From contig CAADGG010000086.1 in assembly GCA_900696485.1 (NCBI GenBank), positions 1-64,000 of the forward strand: DNA of 64,000 nt, given 5' to 3'. The notes beneath the pieces are model-generated. The model searched no databases. It saw only the letters and a list, made by a program, of their open reading frames with translations, and was not told the DNA's origin. The DNA comes from an uncultured Pseudomonadota bacterium. Its GTDB lineage: Bacteria > Myxococcota_A > UBA9160 > PR03. Positions 53,030-61,579 of this stretch are shown here, one piece after another (within the stretch, counting starts at the first letter, position 1; every line of letters starts with the position of its first letter). A program made the position numbers and the translations under genes.

Positions 53030-54270
53030 GCGCCGAGCTTCCGCTGGGGCTGTTCGCCGGCTATGGAATCGAGATCGAGCACATGATCGTCGACGCCGAG
53101 ACGCTCGACGTGCGGCCGCTCGCCGACCGTGTGCTCATGGGGGCGACCGGCACGATCCGTGAAGAGATCGAGCGGGGCGCCGTCGCGTGGTCGAACGAGC
53201 TGTCACTGCACGTGCTCGAGATGAAGACCAACGGACCCGCCGCGAGCCTCGCCGACCTGCCGGGTCGGTTCGCGGCTTCCGTCTGCGAGCTGAATGCGCT
53301 GCTCGCGCCACACGGCGCCCGCCTGCTGCCGACCGGGATGCACCCGTGGATGGATCCGGGGCGCGAGCTGCGACTCTGGCCTCACGGATCCAACACGGTG
53401 TATGCAGCCTTCGACCGGATTTTCGGCTGCCGCGGACATGGTTTCGCAAATCTGCAGAGCACTCACTTGAACCTGCCCTTCGCCGGCGACGAGGAGTTCG
53501 CTCGCTTGCATGCCGCGGTCCGGCTCGTGCTGCCACTGCTGCCGGCTCTCGCCGCCAGCTCACCGATCGCGGACGGCCGACCGAGCGGGCTGCTCGATAC
53601 ACGCCTTGCCGTCTACCGTACCAACTGCGCACGCGTCCCATCGGTGACCGGAGACGTCATTCCGGAGACGGTCACCTCGCGCGCCGACTACGAGACGCGC
53701 ATTCTCGGACGGATCTACGAGGATCTCGCCCCCCTCGATCCGGAGGGCACGCTGCGACACGAATGGGTGAACGCGCGCGGCGCCATCGCGCGCTTCGACC
53801 GTTCGGCGCTCGAGATCCGTCTGATCGACGCGCAGGAGTGCCCGCGCGCGGATCTTGCGATCGCCGCCGCCAGCGTGGCGATCGTCCGCACGCTCACGGA
53901 GGAACTCGACGCGGACCTCGCGCGGCAACAGGCGATCGGAACGAGGTCGCTCGTCGCGATCCTCGCCGCGACGCAGCGTGAGGGCGATCGGGCCTGGATC
54001 GAGGACACCCGCTACCTCGCCGTCCTCGGACATCCGGCGCGGCCGGTGAGCGCGAGTGGGCTCTGGGAGCACGTGCTCGGCCGGCTCGGGGCCGCCGCGC
54101 AGCGGGACCTGGCGGCGTACACCGAGGTGCTCGCGCTGGTGCTGCGCGAGGGACCCCTGGCCCGCCGCATCCTCGCGAGTTTGCGGGGTGACTTCTCCCG
54201 CGACCGTCTGCGGGCCGTCTACTGCCGGCTCGCCGACTGTCTCGCGGACGGAACGCTCTTCGGTGCCTGA
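53026..54270 (+). CDS. GCS2-type glutamate-cysteine ligase family protein
   Basis: 414 residues from GTG 53026, overlapping the previous stop (GTGA). PF04107-type carboxylate-amine ligase: GIEIEHMIVDAETLD, NELSLHVLEMKTNGPAASL, LRLWPHGSNTVYAAFDRIFG, NLQSTHLNLPF, and SALEIRLIDAQECPRAD. The family makes gamma-glutamyl amides; EgtA- and YbdK-like members use varied amines. Here the gene is between an ATP-grasp ligase and a formylglutamate-amidohydrolase-like gene, so it likely makes a peptide-like compound and not glutathione. It carries no glutathione-synthase partner. Confidence 0.87.
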   Translation: MSAELPLGLFAGYGIEIEHMIVDAETLDVRPLADRVLMGATGTIREEIERGAVAWSNELSLHVLEMKTNGPAASLADLPGRFAASVCELNALLAPHGARLLPTGMHPWMDPGRELRLWPHGSNTVYAAFDRIFGCRGHGFANLQSTHLNLPFAGDEEFARLHAAVRLVLPLLPALAASSPIADGRPSGLLDTRLAVYRTNCARVPSVTGDVIPETVTSRADYETRILGRIYEDLAPLDPEGTLRHEWVNARGAIARFDRSALEIRLIDAQECPRADLAIAAASVAIVRTLTEELDADLARQQAIGTRSLVAILAATQREGDRAWIEDTRYLAVLGHPARPVSASGLWEHVLGRLGAAAQRDLAAYTEVLALVLREGPLARRILASLRGDFSRDRLRAVYCRLADCLADGTLFGA

Positions 54271-54985
54271 GGCGGCCCTGCTGATCACCTGCGAGCACGG
54301 AGGGGCGCGCGTTCCGGCGACCTACGCGAGACTCTTCGCCGGCCGGACCCGCGTGCTCGCAAGCCACCGCGGCTACGACCGGGGCGCGCTCCCGCTGGCG
54401 CGGCAGCTCGCCCGCGCGCACGGGGCGGCTACCGTCTTCTCCACGACGACGCGGCTGCTGGTCGACCCGAACCGGAGTCTCGGGCACCCGCGGCTCTTCT
54501 CCGAGATCACGCGTCTGCTCGCGCAAGACGAGCGCGACGCGCTCGTCCGCCGGCATTGGTTGCCGTACCGCGACGCCGTGGCCGCGCAGGTCGCGCGGCT
54601 GGCCGCACCCGGGCGGCGCGTGGTCCACGTGGCGGTGCACAGCTTTGCGCCGGTGCTGCAGGGACGGCGGCGGTGTTTCGAAGTCGGCCTGCTCTACGAT
54701 CCCGCACGCGCGCCCGAGAGCTGCTTCGCTCGGGCCTGGCAGGGGGCCTTGGGCGACGAAGCGCCCGCCCTGCGAGTCCGCCTGAATCAGCCGTACCGCG
54801 GAACTGCCGACGGCCTCACGACGGCGCTGCGTCGCAGCTTCCGGCCCGATGGCTACGTCGGGATCGAACTCGAGGTGAATCAGCGACTGCTCACCGGCGA
54901 CGCGCGACGCGCGCGGAACGTCGGCGATGCGGTCGTCGCCGGCCTGGAACGCGCCCTGGCGTGCGAGGCGGCGAACGGCTCCTGA
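54263..54985 (+). CDS. N-formylglutamate amidohydrolase-like hydrolase
   Basis: 240 residues from GTG 54263, overlapping the ligase stop by 8 bp. Zinc-dependent FGase family (PF05013): LLITCEHGGARVP, SHRGYDRGAL, STTTRLLVDPNRSL, VHVAVHSFAP, GLLYDPAR, RLNQPYRGTADGLTTALRR and IGIELEVNQRL-like GIELEVNQRL. No histidine-utilisation genes are nearby, so N-formylglutamate is an unlikely substrate. It may hydrolyse an amide or N-acyl group made or removed in the same operon. Confidence 0.85.
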   Translation: MPEAALLITCEHGGARVPATYARLFAGRTRVLASHRGYDRGALPLARQLARAHGAATVFSTTTRLLVDPNRSLGHPRLFSEITRLLAQDERDALVRRHWLPYRDAVAAQVARLAAPGRRVVHVAVHSFAPVLQGRRRCFEVGLLYDPARAPESCFARAWQGALGDEAPALRVRLNQPYRGTADGLTTALRRSFRPDGYVGIELEVNQRLLTGDARRARNVGDAVVAGLERALACEAANGS

Positions 54986-55009
54986 TCCGTTCGAGAGGGG
55001 ACCCGCGAC

Positions 55010-55477
55010 ATGGAGATGGCAACGAGCGAAGCCGCAGAAGGCGTGAGCGAGCGACTCGGCGCCGACCACCGACGCCTGGATGACCTTCTTGCCGAGACGA
55101 AGCGAGTCTGGGCGGATGGCGATCCGGAGACGGCCCGGCGCCGGTTCCATGCGTTTCGCGAAGGTCTCGAACGCCACATCGAGGTCGAGGAGCGGGTGCT
55201 GTTCCCGGCCTTCGAGACCTTGACCGGAACGACGCCGGACGGACCGACCGGGGGCCTGCGGATGGAACACCGCGAACTCCGGAAGCTGCTGGCAGAGGTC
55301 GCGGTGCAGCTCGAGGAAGCGCCGCCGGCCGGGAGGGCTCCGGTCCTCCCGGTCCTCGAGGCCCGGCTCGCCGCCCACAACGACATCGAGGAACGCCGTG
55401 TCTATCCGACCGTCGACCGTCTCGCCCGGAAAACCGGAGCGCTCGCGAACCTGGTGCATCGTCTCGCGATGTTCTAG
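55010..55477 (+). CDS. Hemerythrin-domain protein
   Basis: 155 residues, last gene of the operon, 24 bp after the previous stop. Four-helix hemerythrin fold (PF01814) with iron ligands in ADHRRLD, RHIEVEERVLFP, RMEHRELRKLL and AHNDIEERRVYP. It can bind O2 or NO at a di-iron site. NnrS, a NO-stress membrane protein, is the next gene, so sensing or buffering NO or oxygen for the operon's chemistry is a sensible guess. Confidence 0.88.
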   Translation: MEMATSEAAEGVSERLGADHRRLDDLLAETKRVWADGDPETARRRFHAFREGLERHIEVEERVLFPAFETLTGTTPDGPTGGLRMEHRELRKLLAEVAVQLEEAPPAGRAPVLPVLEARLAAHNDIEERRVYPTVDRLARKTGALANLVHRLAMF

Positions 55478-55650
55478 GACGAAGCGGTCGGGATCCGGCA
55501 CGCTCGCCCGGATCCGGAGGGTGTGAGGCCCGACGTGGCCCCGAGAATCCGGCAGATCATGAGTTCCGTTCTCGAGACAGATGCGAGCCAGATGGATCTC
55601 CGTTGCGGCGCGCGACGCCGGCGTCGCAACCCCCAGACGAAGGACGTGCC

Positions 55651-56883
55651 GTGACCCCCAAACGCTCCCTGCTCGCAATCCAACCCGAAACCGAGATCCC
55701 CCCTGGGACGGAACCGTTCGGGCTGTGGGGGCGAGCCTTCCGACCCTTCTTCTTGGGTCTGGCGATCTACGGCGCGCTGGCCGTCCCGTGGTGGGCCCTG
55801 ACGTGGCTCGGAACGCTCCCGGCGCCGGCCTGGCTCGTCCCGATGTGGTGGCACGGGCACGAGATGCTGTTCGGATTCGTCGCCGCCGCGATCGCGGGCT
55901 TCCTGCTCACCGCCTCGGCGGTGTGGACGGGCGGGCCGGCGCTTAGCGGTGCGCCGTTGGCCGCCGTGTTCGGGCTCTGGGTGGCCGGACGGATCGCGTT
56001 CGCCGCGGCTGGCATCCTGCCCGCATGGCTGGTCGCGGCGGTCGACGGCGCGTTCCTGCCGGCGGTGGCGCTCGCCGCCGTGCGCACGCTGTGGGGCTCC
56101 CGGCAGATCCGGAACTACGCCGTCGTCGGCCTCGTCGTGGCCCTCGCGGTGGCCAACGCCGGGATGCACGCGGAGGCGCTCGGCCTCGTGGTCGGCGTCG
56201 CCGGACGCGCGCTGCGGCTCGGCGTCGACGGCGTCGTCGTGCTGCTGCTCGTGATCGGCGGGCGCATCACGCCGGCGTTCACACAGGCCGTGCTGCGCCG
56301 TCGTGGTCTCGACCACAACGTCCACTCCTGGAAGTGGGCCGGTGCGCTCGCGATCGGAGCGACCGGCGCGCTGGCCGTCGTCACGGCCGTGGCGGGGCGC
56401 TCGCCGGCAACCGGTCTGCTCGCCGCGATCGCCGGCCTTGCCGCCGCGGTGCGGCTGGCCGGCTGGCAGACCTGGCAGATCCGCTTCGATCCGCTGCTGT
56501 GGTCGCTGCACGCGGGCGCGGCCTGGATCGTCGTCGGTCTGCTGCTCGTCGCCGCCAGCGATCTCGGGGCGGCGATCCCGGCGGCGGCCGGCCTGCATGC
56601 GCTCACCGCAGGAGCCATCGGCGCCACCATCCTCGCCGTGATCACGCGCGTCGGACTCGGCCACACCGGGCGGCCGCTGGCGCTGCCGGGCGGCATCGTT
56701 CTCGCGTACGGCCTGGTCCACGCCGCCGCCGCGACGCGCGTCGCGGCCCCCTTCGTGGCCGCCGGGAACCAACGGGCCCTGCTACTCGTCAGCGGCGTCG
56801 CATGGGCGCTCGCGTTCGGGATCTTCGCCGTCCGCTACTGGCCGATCCTGACGACACCGCGGCCGGACGGCCGGCCCGGGTAG
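55651..56883 (+). CDS. nnrS: NnrS family heme-copper membrane protein
   Basis: 410 residues from GTG 55651 (AAGGA 6 nt upstream). About 12 transmembrane helices with FGLWGRAFRPFFLGLAIYGA, MWWHGHEMLFGFVAAAIAGF, GRITPAFTQAVLRRRGLDH and GHTGRPLALPG, the hallmark histidines of NnrS. It protects against nitric oxide stress by preventing dinitrosyl-iron complexes. Same strand as the hemerythrin, 174 bp downstream; no NsrR or FNR site was recognised in the gap. Confidence 0.93.
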   Translation: MTPKRSLLAIQPETEIPPGTEPFGLWGRAFRPFFLGLAIYGALAVPWWALTWLGTLPAPAWLVPMWWHGHEMLFGFVAAAIAGFLLTASAVWTGGPALSGAPLAAVFGLWVAGRIAFAAAGILPAWLVAAVDGAFLPAVALAAVRTLWGSRQIRNYAVVGLVVALAVANAGMHAEALGLVVGVAGRALRLGVDGVVVLLLVIGGRITPAFTQAVLRRRGLDHNVHSWKWAGALAIGATGALAVVTAVAGRSPATGLLAAIAGLAAAVRLAGWQTWQIRFDPLLWSLHAGAAWIVVGLLLVAASDLGAAIPAAAGLHALTAGAIGATILAVITRVGLGHTGRPLALPGGIVLAYGLVHAAAATRVAAPFVAAGNQRALLLVSGVAWALAFGIFAVRYWPILTTPRPDGRPG

Positions 56884-56900
56884 CGCGGAGCGCGCCGTCG

Positions 56901-56931
56901 GGAGCGCGGTCGCCGCCGGGCACCGCGCTCC
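56901..56931. terminator. Hairpin after nnrS
   Basis: GGAGCGCGGT and ACCGCGCTCC form a perfect 10-bp stem with an 11-nt loop, 17 bp after the nnrS stop. No T-run. Confidence 0.6.
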
Positions 56932-57034
56932 GGCGAGCGGGCACGCTCCGGAACGGAACCGCGCTGGTTTCGCAACCCGTCTCGATCGTCGATGTCTTCG
57001 CGCTCGTCTGGAGCGATTGGCGACGCATGCCGCT

Positions 57035-57588
57035 CGCGTGATGCACGCACTGGTGAGCGACGTGTTCCACCGCGTGCAGCGCTTCGGCACCGACTGGCAT
57101 GCGAACCACGTCGCTGGTTCGACGCAGCGCAAGATCACCGGCGCGATCGCGATGTTCGTGCGTGCCGGCGCTCGGAGTCGGCTTTGCACTCGGAGTCGCG
57201 ATCTTCCTGGCGGTGGGTCTTACGCTGTCGCTGCGCTACGTCGCGCCGAAGAACGAGCGTTCGAACGACGCCGATCCCCGGCTCGGCGGCGCACTCGCCG
57301 ACGCCATCACCTGCAATCCGATCGTGAAGTCCTTCGGGGGGATGCGAGGCGCGCGATCACCCCGATGCGCCGGTGCTGGTCTTCGACGAAGCCACGTCGA
57401 GCCTCGGCTCGCTCGGTGAGCGAGTCGAGGCCGGCCGGATCGTCGAACAGGGCCCCCACGACGCGCTGCTCGCGAACCCGGACGGTGTCTATCGGCGGCT
57501 CTTCGAGATGCAGCGGCTCGGCTTCGTCGATGTGCCGCCGGCGTCGGCTGGGTGCGACGGCGAACGAGAACCCGCATCGCGATCGTGA
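57035..57588 (+). pseudogene. Decayed ABC exporter (MsbA-like permease-ATPase)
   Basis: Three pieces in three frames. About 57035-57140 reads RVMHALVSDVFHRVQRFGTD, WHANHVAGSTQRKIT. About 57165-57340 reads GFALGVAIFLAVGLTLSLRY, DADPRLGGALADAITCNPIV (coupling-helix region of a type-1 ABC exporter). Then 57373-57588 reads VLVFDEATSSLGSLGERVEA, GRIVEQGPHDALLANPDGVY (Walker B/D-loop and H-loop-side end). Walker A, Q-loop and the LSGGQ signature are missing. So the gene has lost most of its length and has two frameshifts, leaving a non-functional relic. Confidence 0.85.
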
Positions 57589-57685
57589 CCGCGCCGGAGC
57601 GCGTGCGCCGGAGCGATTCGCCAGGTACCGTTCCGGCGGCGTCCTCCCCCCGCCTCGCCACCTGCTTCTCCTGGAGGGCTGCCTC

Positions 57686-58354
57686 GTGGAATCTTCCGCC
57701 TCTCGAACGGCGCCGCCGCCGCGACGCGCGGGTCTCGTGCGCGCGACCGCGGCGCTGCTGCTGTTCGGCGCGCCGCTGCTTCTGCCGGCGCGGCCGCTCG
57801 ACGCATCGATGGTGCTGCGCACGAGCCTCGACGACATGCTCGAGGCCTGCCCGCTGGTGTTCGAGGGCCGCGTCGTCGAGGCCTGGAGCGAGGTGTCGCC
57901 GGCCGGCATCCACACCTGGGTGCGCTTCGACGTCGAGAAGCGCATCAAGGGCGCGGCCCCGGCGGCGCTCGCGCTGCGCTTTCGCGGCGGACGCGTCGGA
58001 GACGTCGCGGAAGAGGTGACCGGGTCGCCGATCCCGGAAGTCGGCGAGCGCGGCATCTACTTCGTGGAATCGGCGGACCGCTTCCTCGTGAACCCGCTCT
58101 ACGGCTGGCATCAGGGGCGGGTCCGGATCGTCCGCACCGGCGACGGGCGCGATCGCGTGCTGACGAGCCGCGGCGAGCCGATCGTCGGCGTGGAGACGCC
58201 GGAGGTGGCGCGAGCGAAGCAGCGCTCCGGCCTGGATCGCAGCACCGGGGTGGCGATCGGGATCCGCGCCGACGGGCGGGTCCCCGCGACGCAGGCGCTC
58301 CGAGCCGAGGAGTTCGAGGCCGCGCTCGCCGCGCGTCTGGAGCGCGTCCGATGA
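57686..58354 (+). CDS. Secreted protein of unknown function coupled to matrixin protease
   Basis: 222 residues from GTG 57686 (GGAGGG 8 nt upstream). Signal peptide RATAALLLFGAPLLLPARPL, then DASMVLRTSLDDMLEACPLV and FEGRVVEAWSEVSPAGIHTW, a pattern seen in small secreted proteins next to metzincin proteases. No catalytic motif. Its last codon overlaps the protease start (ATGA), so it is translationally coupled and may be an inhibitor or partner of that protease. Confidence 0.72.
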   Translation: MESSASRTAPPPRRAGLVRATAALLLFGAPLLLPARPLDASMVLRTSLDDMLEACPLVFEGRVVEAWSEVSPAGIHTWVRFDVEKRIKGAAPAALALRFRGGRVGDVAEEVTGSPIPEVGERGIYFVESADRFLVNPLYGWHQGRVRIVRTGDGRDRVLTSRGEPIVGVETPEVARAKQRSGLDRSTGVAIGIRADGRVPATQALRAEEFEAALAARLERVR

Positions 58355-59493
58355 GGGGGCTGCGCGGAATCGCGGCGCTCGCGGGCTGCAGCCTGGCGCT
58401 CTCCCTGCCGGCCGGCCCAGGGACGGCGTTCGAGCTGTTCGCGAACCCCACCCGGCGGCCCGCCGGCTCCTACGTGATCGGCACGAGCCTCACGCTGGGC
58501 GGCAGTCCGAACAGCCCGAGTGGACCGTCCTGGAACGCGGCCTTCGCGTCGGCCGCCGAGCGCTGGAACGCCGCGACGCCGCTCGTCGATGTGGTCGTCG
58601 CGCAGGGCACGCTCGAGGATCCGTGCGACCAGGGAGATGGCGAACACGGCGTCGGCTTCGCCGCGACGGTCTGCGGTGACGCGTTCGGCAGCCAGACCCT
58701 CGGGGTCGCGCTCCGGAACGTCAAGAACGGCGGCCTCGTCACCGAGGGCAACATCGTGTTCAAGAACGACGGCAACGTGAACTGGGACGTCTTCGACGGC
58801 CCGCGGGCCGGCCGCCCCGGCGATGACGACTTCCGCCGCGTCGCCGTTCACGAGATCGGCCACTTGCTCGGTCTCGATCACGAGGAGGACGCGCCGGCGA
58901 TCATGCAGGCCTTCGTCAGCGACCTCGTCGAGCCGCAGGCCGACGACGTGGCCGGACTGGCCGCCCTCTACGACCTCACCTGTCCGACGTTCCGGCGCGG
59001 CGTCGCCGGGACCGTCCTCGGGACACTCGGCGTCGCCGACGGGGATTGCTTCGACACCGAGATCGGGCTTGCGCTCCCGAGTCTCGCCTTCGACCCGGGC
59101 GTCGCACTCGATTCCTTCGTCGATCTCTACACCGTGAAGCTCACCGACGCCGCGACGCTGAGCGCCGCGCTGAGTGCACCGAGCTTCCCGGATGGTTTCA
59201 ATCCCGTCGTGCAGATCCTCGATGCGGGACTCACGACGCAGCTCGCAGCGGACTGGAACGGCGCCGGCAGCACGGCGGAAGCCAGCGCTGCACTTCCGGC
59301 CGGCGACTATGTCGTCGTCGCCCGGTCTCTGTTCGCCGGGAACGGCGGCAACTACACGCTGACGCTGATCCCGGAGCCGAGCGGCCCGGCCACGACCACG
59401 GCGGTGCTGGCGGCGCTGATGGCGCTGGCACGTCGGAGCGGACCGACGCGGGGACGCGAGCGACGCGCCGCCGGGGGGCCGGAGCGGCGCTGA
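58351..59493 (+). CDS. Matrixin-like zinc metalloprotease with PEP-CTERM-type tail
   Basis: 380 residues. Signal peptide (LAGCSLALSLPAGPGTAFE), then a metzincin catalytic domain: RRVAVHEIGHLLGLDHEEDA has the zinc site HExxHxxGxxH, and APAIMQAFV supplies the Met-turn. A beta-rich C-terminal part includes FVDLYTVKLTDAATLSAALS. The end LIPEPSGPATTTAVLAALMA then an Arg-rich tail resembles PEP-CTERM. It would be a secreted or surface-anchored protease acting on matrix or cell-surface proteins. Coupled to the upstream secreted protein. Confidence 0.87.
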   Translation: MRGLRGIAALAGCSLALSLPAGPGTAFELFANPTRRPAGSYVIGTSLTLGGSPNSPSGPSWNAAFASAAERWNAATPLVDVVVAQGTLEDPCDQGDGEHGVGFAATVCGDAFGSQTLGVALRNVKNGGLVTEGNIVFKNDGNVNWDVFDGPRAGRPGDDDFRRVAVHEIGHLLGLDHEEDAPAIMQAFVSDLVEPQADDVAGLAALYDLTCPTFRRGVAGTVLGTLGVADGDCFDTEIGLALPSLAFDPGVALDSFVDLYTVKLTDAATLSAALSAPSFPDGFNPVVQILDAGLTTQLAADWNGAGSTAEASAALPAGDYVVVARSLFAGNGGNYTLTLIPEPSGPATTTAVLAALMALARRSGPTRGRERRAAGGPERR

Positions 59494-59690
59494 CGAAGCA
59501 GACCAGCAGCGCGGCGCACAGGACCTGGTGAACGATATCTCGAGGCCTCGCATGTCCGCCCTCTGCGTGGTGAGCCGCCAGCGTTTCTCGTCGCGAACCG
59601 ATCGTAGGCAGAAAACGGTGTCGCTGCCGTCCGCTTCACGACCTTCCGACACCGTCACGAGGGAACGGCACCGAGCGCTAGGCTCCCGCG

Positions 59691-60572
59691 ATGCCGTCGC
59701 TCCCGCAGCCCCGCCGATCGCGAGCCGGCGCTCCCGGAGCCCGGCGGCAGCCGTACGTGCAGGAGCCGCTGCGCGCACGCTTCGACGCATGGCTCGCCGA
59801 CGCCGTCGCGCGCCACTCGCGCGAGCTCGAGTTCCGCGAGATCCGCAAGGGTGTGCAGGCGGTGTCCCAACTCTATGTGACGCGCCGCGAGGGGGTGGAT
59901 CTCGGCGCGCGCGCGCTCGAGGGGCGCGGCAAACGCGCGGCCCTCGCGACGTTCTTCGGGCCGCTGCACTTCGTGCTCGTGCACCAGGTCCTCCGCGCGC
60001 TCGGGCCGGCGCGGCTCGGCCCGCTGCAGCGGGTGTTGGACCTCGGCTGCGGCACCGGCGCCGCCGGCGCGGCCGCGGCCGTGACGGGATTCCCGCGCGA
60101 CGCCTCTTCGAGCGCGCCGGAGATCCTCGGCCTCGACCGCTCCGGCTACGTGCTCGCCGAAGCACGCCAGACCTACGCGCACTTCGGTCTCGCCGCCGAG
60201 ACGCGGCGCGGGCAGCTCCCCGCCGCGCTGCCCGCCGCTGGGCCCGGCGACCTGCTGGTGTTCGGCTGGTCCGTCAACGAACTCCCCGACCGCGTGCGGC
60301 GAGATCTCCGGGATGTCCTCACCGGCGCCCTCGCGCGCGGCGCCCGGCTGCTGCTGCTCGAGCCGCTGGCCGGCCCGGCGTCGCCGTGGTGGCGCGCATG
60401 GGCTGACGATCTGACTCGTTTCGGTGTCGCTGAACCTCGGCTCAAGTTCCAGCTCGAGCTGCCGGACTGGATCGCACGGCTCGACAAGGCCGCGGGACTG
60501 GATCACCGGACGCTCGGCGCGCGCGTGCTGGTGGGTCCCCTCGCGCCGGATGCGGGGGCCGCCTCCCCGTGA
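59691..60572 (+). CDS. SAM-dependent methyltransferase
   Basis: 293 residues from ATG 59691. Class I Rossmann methyltransferase: LQRVLDLGCGTGAAGAAAAV is motif I, then EILGLDRSGYVLAEARQTYA and GDLLVFGWSVNELPDRVRRD. The N-terminal 100 residues (FREIRKGVQAVSQLYVTRRE) are not in the usual small-molecule families and could bind RNA or a lipid. Its stop overlaps the glycosyltransferase start (TGATG), so the two are coupled. Substrate unknown. Confidence 0.75.
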   Translation: MPSLPQPRRSRAGAPGARRQPYVQEPLRARFDAWLADAVARHSRELEFREIRKGVQAVSQLYVTRREGVDLGARALEGRGKRAALATFFGPLHFVLVHQVLRALGPARLGPLQRVLDLGCGTGAAGAAAAVTGFPRDASSSAPEILGLDRSGYVLAEARQTYAHFGLAAETRRGQLPAALPAAGPGDLLVFGWSVNELPDRVRRDLRDVLTGALARGARLLLLEPLAGPASPWWRAWADDLTRFGVAEPRLKFQLELPDWIARLDKAAGLDHRTLGARVLVGPLAPDAGAASP

Positions 60573-61579
60573 TGCCTCCGGTGGTCTCGGTGCTGATTCC
60601 GGCTCGCGACGCTGCCGGCACCGTGTCGGCCTGTCTGACGAGCGTCCGTCGGCAGAGCGAGGCGCGCTTCGAGTGCCTGGTCGTCGACGATGGCTCGCGT
60701 GATGGGACGCGGGCGGCGGCCGAGGCGTTCGCGGCGGACGATCCGCGCTTCCGGGTCCTGTCGACGCCGGCGCACGGCCTGGTCCCGGCGCTGCTGCACG
60801 GACTCGCGGCCTGCCGGACCCCGCTGGTGGCGCGCCTCGACGCGGACGACTGGATGCACCACCGGCGCCTCGAGTGGCAGCGGCAATCCCTCATGGCGGA
60901 TCCCGGACTCGCCGGCGTCGGATGTCACGTGCGCGTGTTTCCGCGGGCCACGCTGCGCCCGGGCCTGCGCGGCTATGAGCGCTGGCTGCACACCATCACC
61001 AGCGAGCACGGGGTCCGCGCGCAGCGCTTCATCGAGTGTCCGCTACCGCATCCGACGTGGATGCTGCGTCGCGCCGTGCTGCAAGCGACTCCATGGCGCG
61101 ATGTCGGCTGGCCGGAAGACTACGACCTGCTGTTGCGTCTGCTCGGCGGCGGCCAGCGGATCGGCGTGGTTCCACGGCGCCTCGTCGGCTGGCGCGACCG
61201 GCCCACCCGGATGTGGCGCACGGCCGCCGCCTACACGCCGGAGCGTTTTCTCGCGTGCAAGGCCCGCTTTCTCGCCGAGGGTCCGCTGCGCCACCGGCCG
61301 GAGTACGTCTTGTGGGGCCACGGCGCGACCGGCCGGGCCCTGCGCCGCGCGCTGCTCGCCGAGGGCAAGCAGGCCGCCGCGATCGTCGAGATCCATCCGC
61401 GCCGGATCGGTCGACGGATCGGCGGGGCCCCGGTCGTGCGTCCGGAGGCCCTGCCCTCGTGGCGCGCCGGACGGCCGCTCGTCGCGTGCGTGTCCGGCGC
61501 GGTCGCCCGCGCCGAGATCCGGTCCTTCTGCGCGCGGGCCGGTCTGCGCGAGGACGTGGACTACTGGTGCGCGGCGTGA
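60572..61579 (+). CDS. Glycosyltransferase family 2 with C-terminal Rossmann-like domain
   Basis: 335 residues. GT-A fold: VVSVLIPARDAAGTVSACLT, VVDDGSRDGT, the metal-binding ARLDADDWMHHRRLEWQ, and the acceptor-side GWPEDYDLLLRLLGGG. A C-terminal extra part (about 245-335: YVLWGHGATGRALRRALLAE, GKQAAAIVEIHPRRIGRRIG) looks like a PglD/nucleotide-binding Rossmann domain. Coupled to the methyltransferase upstream. Overlaps the convergent VOC gene by 19 bp at the 3' end. Acts on a glycan or lipid precursor; acceptor unknown. Confidence 0.85.
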   Translation: MPPVVSVLIPARDAAGTVSACLTSVRRQSEARFECLVVDDGSRDGTRAAAEAFAADDPRFRVLSTPAHGLVPALLHGLAACRTPLVARLDADDWMHHRRLEWQRQSLMADPGLAGVGCHVRVFPRATLRPGLRGYERWLHTITSEHGVRAQRFIECPLPHPTWMLRRAVLQATPWRDVGWPEDYDLLLRLLGGGQRIGVVPRRLVGWRDRPTRMWRTAAAYTPERFLACKARFLAEGPLRHRPEYVLWGHGATGRALRRALLAEGKQAAAIVEIHPRRIGRRIGGAPVVRPEALPSWRAGRPLVACVSGAVARAEIRSFCARAGLREDVDYWCAA

